Translations under genes and position numbers: made by a program
Shown: piece after piece, positions 13,524 to 19,934 of the stretch
Layout of the letters: every line of letters begins with the position of its first letter
Numbering within the stretch: the first letter of the stretch is position 1
Notes under the pieces: generated by a model
Seen by the model: only the letters and a program-made list of their open reading frames with translations
Database searches by the model: none
What the model was told of the DNA's origin: nothing
Origin: JAXGYX01 sp964487355
Lineage (GTDB): Bacteria > Bacillota > Clostridia > Saccharofermentanales > Fastidiosipilaceae
Direction of reading: 5' to 3'
NCBI GenBank assembly: GCA_964487355.1
Contig: CAZAPS010000024.1
Location: 1 to 22,467, forward strand
Length of the DNA stretch: 22,467 nucleotides

Positions 13524-14543
13524 ATGAAACGATTGACTGTGACTGTTCCGTCATACAATTCAGAAGATTATCTGAGACAGTCGTTGGACTCGCTGTTGGG
13601 ATTCGACGATGACCTCGATGTCATCATTGTCAACGATGGCTCCACGGATCGAACACTGGAGATCGCCCGTGATTACGAAACACGTTTTCCAAATCTGTTT
13701 CGAGTTGTTGACAAAGAAAATGGCGGTCATGGTTCAGGTGTGAACAAGGGAATCGAGTTGGCGGAAGGCCAATATTTTTATGTTTTGGACAGCGACGACT
13801 GGGTGGACCGCCCGGCGCTGGAAAGTGTGCTGGACGTGATCAGAAAAATGGAGAAAGAGGGCGATCCTGTCGATCTTTTGCTGGTCGACACGGTCTACGA
13901 ATACGCCGCCGACGACAGTCAAAAGCTGATGACGTTCCAAAAAAGTGTGCCAACGAATCAGCGCATCAGCTGGCGTGACATGAAAAAACTGGCGATTGAT
14001 CAATACTTCACCTTGCATTGCATGATTTATCGGACGGACGTCCTACGCCAATCAGGTGTGCGCTGTCCTGAGCATTGTTTCTATGTGGACAACGTGATCG
14101 CCTATGTCCCCTTGCCGCTGGTCCGCTCAATTTATTATCTACCTGTCCCTTTGTATCGCTATTTCATCGGGCGGGATGATCAGTCGGTCAACACCGAAGT
14201 GCTCATTCGCCGGATCGATCAACACATCCTTGTCACCAAATTATTGGCTGACAGCGTCGATCTGGACACGATTGAAATTGACGAGGATTTGAAGATCTAT
14301 TTGTCTCACTATTTTTCGATGTTGATGACGATCAACTCCGTCCATTTGATTCTTTCCAAAAAGGAAGAGAATTATCAAAAGAAAAATGAATTATGGGCAT
14401 GGCTCAAAACCAATCATCCGTTTTTGTATAAGACATCAATGAAATCCCCGACCAACAGCGTGATGTCACTGCCGGGCGCGTTGAATCGTTCGACGGTCCG
14501 GGCGGCGTTCAAAGTCATTAAGAAAATTTATCGGTTTTCTTGA
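13524..14543 (+). CDS. Family 2 glycosyltransferase
   Basis: This is a GT-A fold glycosyltransferase of 339 residues without membrane spans, expected to transfer a sugar from a nucleotide donor in the cytoplasm. Family 2 motifs are clear: VTVPSYNSEDYLRQSLDSLL at the N-terminus, IIVNDGSTDRT (34-44) for donor binding, KENGGHGSGVNKGIELA (64-80), and the metal-binding LDSDDW (88-93, D89-x-D91). The C-terminal 150 residues are less typical and probably define the acceptor. Related proteins act in capsule, teichoic acid or exopolysaccharide synthesis, but no polysaccharide cluster is nearby, so the product is unknown. ATG has AGGAGAA seven bases upstream. The pantothenate kinase gene begins 15 bases after the stop, so both probably share the promoter above. 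Confidence 0.9.
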   Translation: MKRLTVTVPSYNSEDYLRQSLDSLLGFDDDLDVIIVNDGSTDRTLEIARDYETRFPNLFRVVDKENGGHGSGVNKGIELAEGQYFYVLDSDDWVDRPALESVLDVIRKMEKEGDPVDLLLVDTVYEYAADDSQKLMTFQKSVPTNQRISWRDMKKLAIDQYFTLHCMIYRTDVLRQSGVRCPEHCFYVDNVIAYVPLPLVRSIYYLPVPLYRYFIGRDDQSVNTEVLIRRIDQHILVTKLLADSVDLDTIEIDEDLKIYLSHYFSMLMTINSVHLILSKKEENYQKKNELWAWLKTNHPFLYKTSMKSPTNSVMSLPGALNRSTVRAAFKVIKKIYRFS

Positions 14544-14558
14544 TGAGAGGAGGTTAGC

Positions 14559-15395
14559 ATGGGTGTTGTGATCGGCTTGGACATCGGAGGAAGCACAACC
14601 AAGACAGTCGCGCTGCGTGACAAAACGGTCATCGGTTATCAGGTTGTAACCGCGGATGATGTCGTCGCGTCAGCTTATGGAGCGCTGGGGAAATTTTTGA
14701 ATCATCATCGACTGTTTCCCAAGGATCTGGATTGTGTGATGGTGACCGGTGTCGGCTCTACCTATCTAACCGGCCCTTTGCTCGGTGTTCCGACGGTCAA
14801 GGTCGAGGAGTTCATCTCGATCGGCCTGGGTGGCTCGTACATGGCGGGGTTGGACAGGGCGGTGGTGGTCAGCATGGGCACCGGGACCGCCTATGTGCGG
14901 GTGGAAGACGGTGAGGTCAGACATCTGATCGGCTCGGGTGTGGGCGGCGGCACATTGCTGGGGCTATCCCGTTGTCTGCTTGGAACCCGCGACATCAGCC
15001 GCTTCAACGAACTGGCGGCCTCCGGAAATTTAAGTAAAATTGACCTCACTGTGGCTGACATATCACATTCAGATGTCGGTTTGGGCAAGGATGTGACCGC
15101 CTCCAATTTCGGGAAGGTGATGGACATTCCCAATGATCAGGACCTGGCGATTGGAATTACCAACCTGGTTTTTCAGAGCCTGGGCACGTTGGCGGTGGCG
15201 ATCGCGAAAAGTGAACAGACAAAAGATGTGATCTTCACCGGTAATATGACACAAATTCCGACTGGGCGTGACATGTTGAGGGTTGTTTCGGAACTATACG
15301 GCTTTAACTTTTTGATTCCGGAAAACGCGGAATACGCCACGGCGATCGGCGCGGCGCTGCAAGGATTGCCGGACCACGATCGGAGTGAGAAATGA
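14559..15395 (+). CDS. coaW: Type II pantothenate kinase
   Basis: This enzyme phosphorylates pantothenate, the first step of coenzyme A synthesis. The 278-residue protein has the acetate/sugar-kinase fold of type II (fumble-like) kinases: phosphate-binding IGLDIGGSTTKT (5-16), MVTGVGSTYL (61-70), an EEF segment with the likely catalytic glutamate (E83 or E84), VSMGTGTAYV (105-113), the glycine-rich GSGVGGGTLLGLSRCLLG (126-142), and VIFTGNM near the end. Type II enzymes occur in staphylococci, bacilli and some Clostridia and tend to escape CoA feedback inhibition; whether that holds here is not visible. ATG has GAGGAGG close upstream. The stop overlaps the start of the HAD phosphatase gene (ATGA), implying coupled translation. 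Confidence 0.93.
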   Translation: MGVVIGLDIGGSTTKTVALRDKTVIGYQVVTADDVVASAYGALGKFLNHHRLFPKDLDCVMVTGVGSTYLTGPLLGVPTVKVEEFISIGLGGSYMAGLDRAVVVSMGTGTAYVRVEDGEVRHLIGSGVGGGTLLGLSRCLLGTRDISRFNELAASGNLSKIDLTVADISHSDVGLGKDVTASNFGKVMDIPNDQDLAIGITNLVFQSLGTLAVAIAKSEQTKDVIFTGNMTQIPTGRDMLRVVSELYGFNFLIPENAEYATAIGAALQGLPDHDRSEK

Positions 15396-16234
15396 ATCAA
15401 ATGAATCGGCGCCACGCGGTCATATTTGATCTGGATGGAACTTTGCTTGATTCCTTGAAGGATTTGGCGGACTCTGTCAATTTCGCGTTGAGTGAAGTGG
15501 GTCTGCCAATCTTACCAAGCGGATTTTATCGAATGCTGGTTGGCAGCGGCAACATCGAGTTGTGCCAGCGCGCGCAGGTTGTCGCCGAATTGCTGGTAGC
15601 GGACCATCAGGGAAAACTGGACTTGCTTGCGCGTCGCCTTGGTCTGATTGATGTCGACTCACCACTTGGAACGACCTTGCTCGAACCGGTTTGGCTCGAC
15701 TGCGCGCGGGATCAAACCTGCCGCCTACCCATCGCGGATCCCGATCTGGCGCAGACCATGTTTGAAATCTTTCAAGCAAGATACAGCGCGACGTGGCGCG
15801 ACCACACCAAGCTGTATCCGGGTATTTCCGAAGTATTGGACAACCTTCACTCCGCCGGATTTCCAATCTCAGTCTATTCAAACAAAGATGAGGCGCTGGT
15901 TAGCGATATCATGCGATTTTGCGCTCGGCCGGAGTTGTTCACCGTGATTAAAGGGAAGGAGAAGGAGGCTGCGCTCAAACCGGACCCCGCCGTCTCTTTG
16001 CAAATCGCGCAAACAATGAATGTGCCGCCGGAGCGTGTCCTGTTTTTCGGAGATTCCGATGTAGATATTCGCACCGCGCGCAACGCCCATATGATTCCGA
16101 TCGGGGTCACTTGGGGATTTCGTCCGAAAGAGGAGCTGGAGGGGGCGGGAGCGGTGTGCCTGATCGACCATCCGATTGAAATTGAGTCCGTCGTGTGGGA
16201 GTGGGAAAAGAATGCCGACGCTATATTTAAATGA
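15392..16234 (+). CDS. HAD-superfamily hydrolase, phosphoglycolate-phosphatase-like, with enlarged cap
   Basis: This is a Mg-dependent phosphatase of the Gph/PGP-like HAD group, 280 residues. All four HAD motifs are present: DLDGTLLDS (13-21) with nucleophile D13, SVYSNK (160-165), the lysine of ALKPDP (K196), and FFGDSDVDI (218-226). Ordinary Gph-like enzymes have about 215-230 residues. The extra length lies between MLVGSG (48-53) and LYPGISEVL (141-149), in the cap domain that selects the substrate. The substrate is therefore probably not plain phosphoglycolate. Its start overlaps the pantothenate kinase stop (ATGA), with GGAG seven bases upstream, and its last 23 bases overlap hemZ. The coupling with the kinase suggests a role with phosphopantothenate or phosphopantetheine compounds, which is inference. 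Confidence 0.85.
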   Translation: MNQMNRRHAVIFDLDGTLLDSLKDLADSVNFALSEVGLPILPSGFYRMLVGSGNIELCQRAQVVAELLVADHQGKLDLLARRLGLIDVDSPLGTTLLEPVWLDCARDQTCRLPIADPDLAQTMFEIFQARYSATWRDHTKLYPGISEVLDNLHSAGFPISVYSNKDEALVSDIMRFCARPELFTVIKGKEKEAALKPDPAVSLQIAQTMNVPPERVLFFGDSDVDIRTARNAHMIPIGVTWGFRPKEELEGAGAVCLIDHPIEIESVVWEWEKNADAIFK

Positions 16235-17711
16235 TGATTTGTTCACCTACGCGGCCAGCGACGTGCTACGTCTGTTTTTTGGAAAAGTAAAGATCAAGGC
16301 TGAGGGCAAGGTGTTGGAGACCGCTCGGCTGCCCGGATTTTGGACTTGTTCCTGGACCGCGGAAGGCTGCGCGATAACGGTCGGTCCGGCGCCTCCTGAT
16401 TTACCGGGAATGACTGAATCACTTCGAACTTCATTGAGAAACGACGGCGAGAAACTTCGCCTGGCCCGGCGTGAGTTGAAACGGCAATTGTATTTTTTTT
16501 GTGTCACCAAGACCGGAATGGAATTTCCCTGGGGCTCGTTGACCGGTATCCGACCGACCCAGGTCGCGGCTGAGGTGCTTGCGGATCTGAATCGCGTTCC
16601 TGAGGGCGAGCGGACCAGGCGCGCGGTTGAAGAATTGCGTGAAACATATGGTGTCCATCCGGAGAAAGGTCGACTGGCGCTCGCGACCTTGAAGGAGGAA
16701 GAGGCGCTGTTATCTCGCTTTCCTAAAGAAATGTGCGCGGTCTACATCGGCGTGCCGTTTTGCCCGACACGATGTCACTATTGTTCTTTTTCACTTCATG
16801 AAGGCATAGGAGTGGATGATTCATTAAAAGAAAAATATGTCGACCATTTGATCCGGGAAATTGAGCAGGTTGGAGAGTGGTTTGATACCCCTGTCCGTTC
16901 GATCTATATTGGCGGCGGCACGCCGACCGAGCTCGACGCGGGGCAGCTGGATCGGCTGATGGCGACTGTGGAACATCATTTGCCGCTGACGGCCGACTGC
17001 GAACGCAGCCTCGAAGCCGGCCGACCGGACACCATCGACAGGCAAAAACTGGAGACCGCGTTGAAATGGGGCTTCGACCGAATTTGCGTCAATCCGCAGA
17101 CCATGCATGATCGAACGCTGCGGCTGATCGGACGCGGACATACAGTTGAACAGACTGTCGCGGCCTTTAATCTTGCTCGAAAGCTGAATTTTCGTGACAT
17201 CAACATGGATTTGATCGCCGGCCTGCCCGCCGAGACTTTACTTGAATTCGAACAGTCGTTGGAACGCGTCATCGCGTTGAAACCGGACAGCGTGACCGTC
17301 CACTCGTTGGCTGTGAAGCGTTCCTCGAACTTAAATTTCGCGTTGAGTGAGAGTGGCGGGACGCTGGCGGAGCTCAAACATCCCGATGAGCAGGTTGAAA
17401 ACATGATGTCGCTGGCGGAACGGGCGCTACAAAGAGTAGGATTGGTTCCATATTATCTGTATCGTCAAAAAGATGGAGCGGGTGGACTCGAAAATGTTGG
17501 CTTCGCGACTCCCGGAAACGGTAACCTGTATAATATTGCCATGATGGGAGATCGTCGGGACGTCTTGGGCTTTGGCTGTGGTTCGATGAGCAAACGTCGT
17601 TTTGCCGGCAACCGCGTGGAACGTTCTCCCGAAGTGAAATCGGTGCTTGCCTGGCTCGGCCGAGTCGATGAAATGGTCGAAAGAAAAAAACAATTGTTTC
17701 AAGCGACCTGA
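16212..17711 (+). CDS. hemZ: HemZ-like oxygen-independent coproporphyrinogen III dehydrogenase (radical SAM)
   Basis: This 499-residue radical SAM protein matches HemZ of Bacillus in length and plan. A less conserved N-terminal domain (1-170) with GSLTGIRPTQVAAEVL is followed by the radical SAM core: YIGVPFCPTRCHYCSF, with cluster cysteines C184, C188 and C191 in a CX3CX2C pattern. GGGTPTELD, SLEAGRPDTI, RICVNPQTMHDRTL and MDLIAGLPAET follow. The C-terminal part has VPYYLYRQKDGAGG and ENVGFATPGNG. HemN-type enzymes oxidatively decarboxylate coproporphyrinogen III in haem synthesis without oxygen; HemZ itself is less well characterised, and related proteins can be haem chaperones. I chose ATG 16212 (MPTLYLNDDL). 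An earlier in-frame ATG at 16176 adds 12 residues that lie wholly inside the HAD gene. Ribosome binding is weak (GGGA), consistent with coupling. Confidence 0.92.
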   Translation: MPTLYLNDDLFTYAASDVLRLFFGKVKIKAEGKVLETARLPGFWTCSWTAEGCAITVGPAPPDLPGMTESLRTSLRNDGEKLRLARRELKRQLYFFCVTKTGMEFPWGSLTGIRPTQVAAEVLADLNRVPEGERTRRAVEELRETYGVHPEKGRLALATLKEEEALLSRFPKEMCAVYIGVPFCPTRCHYCSFSLHEGIGVDDSLKEKYVDHLIREIEQVGEWFDTPVRSIYIGGGTPTELDAGQLDRLMATVEHHLPLTADCERSLEAGRPDTIDRQKLETALKWGFDRICVNPQTMHDRTLRLIGRGHTVEQTVAAFNLARKLNFRDINMDLIAGLPAETLLEFEQSLERVIALKPDSVTVHSLAVKRSSNLNFALSESGGTLAELKHPDEQVENMMSLAERALQRVGLVPYYLYRQKDGAGGLENVGFATPGNGNLYNIAMMGDRRDVLGFGCGSMSKRRFAGNRVERSPEVKSVLAWLGRVDEMVERKKQLFQAT

Positions 17712-17723
17712 TTTACGTACAAT
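17694..17723 (+). promoter_or_regulatory. Promoter before the shikimate-kinase-like gene
   Basis: TTGTTT (17694-17699) and TACAAT (17718-17723) are 18 bases apart, with a 5/6 match in the -10 box; the -35 lies in the end of hemZ. Downstream, GGGAG (17745-17749) precedes ATG at 17752, which opens only a five-codon frame (MRDSE) ending at 17769. That frame overlaps the GTG start (17762) of the kinase gene. Confidence 0.5.
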
Positions 17724-17761
17724 AGTGTATACATAAAAATAATTGGGAGTTATGCGCGACA

Positions 17762-18364
17762 GTGAATGACAGACGACCGGCGTACCGGCATCGAAAAAAG
17801 AGGAAAAACAAAGCTCGTGGCACGTTGGCCCACAATTGTCTGATTTTGATCGGCATGCCGGGCAGTGGCAAGTCGACTTTGGGGCGCCGAACCGCCAACC
17901 TGCTTGGCATGTCTTTTATTGATACCGACACTGTGCTGCGCCAACGGACCGGAAAGACCACCGGGGAGCTGTCCGCCGCGGTTGGCGGAGAGGAGTTTTT
18001 GAGACTGGAAGAGCAGGCCGTGCGCTCAGTGAGGCCGCGAAAGAACATTGTGATCGCAACCGGAGGCAGTGTTGTTTACAGTCAGAAGGCGATGAGCCAC
18101 CTCGGCAGGCTGGGCATCGTCGTCCACATCGATGTGCCGCTGTTTGTATTGAAACGCCGCCTGCGCAATTTACATGAACGTGGAGTGATCTTGCGACCCA
18201 GTCAGACCATAGACGATCTGTACAGGGAGCGAACTCGTCTATATAGACGTCACGCTCAGGTGACATTCGCCCCAAACAAACTTAGCCCTTCGCGCTCTTC
18301 AAATTGTCTGGCTCGATTGTATCGCTTCTTTTTAGAATCATATCCGAAGAATGGAGTGGATTGA
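17762..18364 (+). CDS. Shikimate-kinase-like P-loop kinase with basic N-terminal extension
   Basis: This 200-residue protein has the shikimate kinase plan: Walker A GMPGSGKS (31-38), the D54-x-D56 pair in FIDTDT, GEEFLRLEE with R81 in the place of the substrate-binding arginine, and the lid/C-terminal RERTRLYRRHAQVTF. Two features differ from classical AroK: the substrate-binding GGG is GGS (101-103, ATGGSVVYS), and RPLL is replaced by RGVILRPSQTIDDLY. The first 19 residues are very rich in Arg and Lys and have no counterpart in ordinary AroK. It may be a true shikimate kinase or a paralogue acting on another small molecule; no other aro gene is near. The GTG start has GGGAG 12 bases upstream, rather far; a TTG inside (residue 22) would remove the basic tail. 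The end overlaps or abuts the Ppx-like gene. Confidence 0.72.
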   Translation: MNDRRPAYRHRKKRKNKARGTLAHNCLILIGMPGSGKSTLGRRTANLLGMSFIDTDTVLRQRTGKTTGELSAAVGGEEFLRLEEQAVRSVRPRKNIVIATGGSVVYSQKAMSHLGRLGIVVHIDVPLFVLKRRLRNLHERGVILRPSQTIDDLYRERTRLYRRHAQVTFAPNKLSPSRSSNCLARLYRFFLESYPKNGVD

Positions 18365-19907
18365 TGTGTCTAACGAATTGTACGCGGTGATCGATGTTGG
18401 CAGCAGTATGCTGACCTTGAAAATAGCGGAATTTAGCAGAAAACAGCCACCTAAGGTGATCGAGACCGTGCGGGGGAGCTTGGCTCTGGGAATCGACACC
18501 TACAACGAACGTGGTATTTCACAAAAAAGCATCAACCGTTGTTATGAAATACTGAAAGGATTCTCCAATAAGTTAGAGGAGTATCGAGTTCTGCTCTCTG
18601 ACTGCCGTTGTGTCGCGACGAGCGCGATAAGAGAGGCGCAAAACAAGGATTATTTCCTGCTGCAGATTCGAGAGCGGACCGGATTTCGAATTGAGGTGCT
18701 GGACAACTCGATTGAACGTTATTATCATAATTTGGCAATTTCAGAATCGATCGGGGAGTTTCGTGATTTGATCGACCAAGGCGCGGTGATTTTGGATATC
18801 GGCGCGGGCTCGATACAGGTTTCTGTTTATGATCGGGGCCGATGTGTGCTGAGCCAAAACCTGCTGCTCGGCGCTTTGCGTGTCAATGAATTGTTAGACT
18901 CTTTACGGGACCGCACCCATGACTATGTGAGCTTGTTGGACGAGTATGTAAGCAGTGAGATCAATGATTTTCTGATGCTTGCCGCGACCAGCGTCTATTA
19001 TCCAAACATGATCGTGCTGGCGACAGGTTCTTCATACCTAAAACGGTTCGCCGGTCTACGTCGAAATCAGACCATTATTGAGATTGACGATCTAAACACC
19101 ATGTTCGACTATGTCATGCGGGTGCAACCGCTGCAGATGTCTTTGCAAAACGGAGTACCGGCCGACATCGCCGAGATTATGTTGCCGACCACGATGATCA
19201 TCAAAAAATATGCCGATCATAACCGATTGGACCGCATTTTCATGCCGCGGGTGGATCTGGCGGACGGCCTGTTGACCGCCGCCGCGGTGCAGGAGCGCCG
19301 TTATAAACCGTCCTATGATCACACGGCGGATACAGTGGCGATTGCCCGCCATTTGGCTGCCCGTTTCCGTTTTGATTACGATCACGCCAAAGCCGTCGAA
19401 GGCTTTTGCCTCAAATTGTTTGATGTGTTGAAGCGGCCATACGGGCTGACCGGTCGGCAGCGCTTGTTGCTGCAGTTGGCCACGATATTACATGATATCG
19501 GTAAATTCATTCATATGAATCATCACGCCCATCGATCATATAATATTATTTCCTCTGTTGAGATGATTGGCATCAGCGAGGATGAACGGACCACGGTGGC
19601 CTGGCTGGCGAGACTACATTCCAGCGATCGCCTGCCTGATGCCGACGCTTTGTCTGGTATTCCATTCGAGCAGCGCGAAGAGATCCTGAAACTGGCGTCG
19701 ATTTTGCGGATCTGCGACGCCCTGGACGCCTCGCATAGACAAAAATTCCTCGCCATGACGCCGCGCATTAAAAATGAAGTCCTGCAATTTCGCTTTGAAA
19801 GTCACGAGGACATCACAATGGAAGAGGCCGCCTTCGATCTCAAAAGTCAGATGTTCACGGCGGTTTTTGGCTTGCGGGTCGAACTGAAAAAAATCACGTC
19901 CCGTTGA
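18351..19907 (+). CDS. Ppx/GppA-family phosphatase with C-terminal HD domain
   Basis: This is a likely exopolyphosphatase or (p)ppGpp-linked phosphatase of 518 residues. The N-terminal ASKHA-fold Ppx/GppA domain (about 9-305) shows YAVIDVGSSMLTLKIAEF, CVATSAIREAQN, ILDIGAGSIQVSVYD and VLATGSS. The C-terminal domain (about 325-510) is HD-like, with ILHDIGKF (H381-D382) followed by NHHAHRSYNII. Motifs diverge from classical Ppx: GGGS reads GAGS, and the segment around the catalytic glutamate reads DNSIERYY, with Glu at 122 shifted by one position compared with typical EEAR. The ATG at 18351 overlaps the kinase gene by 14 bases and has a weak ribosome binding site; GTG at 18366, behind GGAGTGG and just after the upstream stop, is a good alternative. 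Polyphosphate kinase follows 27 bases downstream, supporting a polyphosphate role. Confidence 0.85.
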   Translation: MEWIDVSNELYAVIDVGSSMLTLKIAEFSRKQPPKVIETVRGSLALGIDTYNERGISQKSINRCYEILKGFSNKLEEYRVLLSDCRCVATSAIREAQNKDYFLLQIRERTGFRIEVLDNSIERYYHNLAISESIGEFRDLIDQGAVILDIGAGSIQVSVYDRGRCVLSQNLLLGALRVNELLDSLRDRTHDYVSLLDEYVSSEINDFLMLAATSVYYPNMIVLATGSSYLKRFAGLRRNQTIIEIDDLNTMFDYVMRVQPLQMSLQNGVPADIAEIMLPTTMIIKKYADHNRLDRIFMPRVDLADGLLTAAAVQERRYKPSYDHTADTVAIARHLAARFRFDYDHAKAVEGFCLKLFDVLKRPYGLTGRQRLLLQLATILHDIGKFIHMNHHAHRSYNIISSVEMIGISEDERTTVAWLARLHSSDRLPDADALSGIPFEQREEILKLASILRICDALDASHRQKFLAMTPRIKNEVLQFRFESHEDITMEEAAFDLKSQMFTAVFGLRVELKKITSR

Positions 19908-19934
19908 ACTTAATGAGGGCAAGGAGGCAGATTC

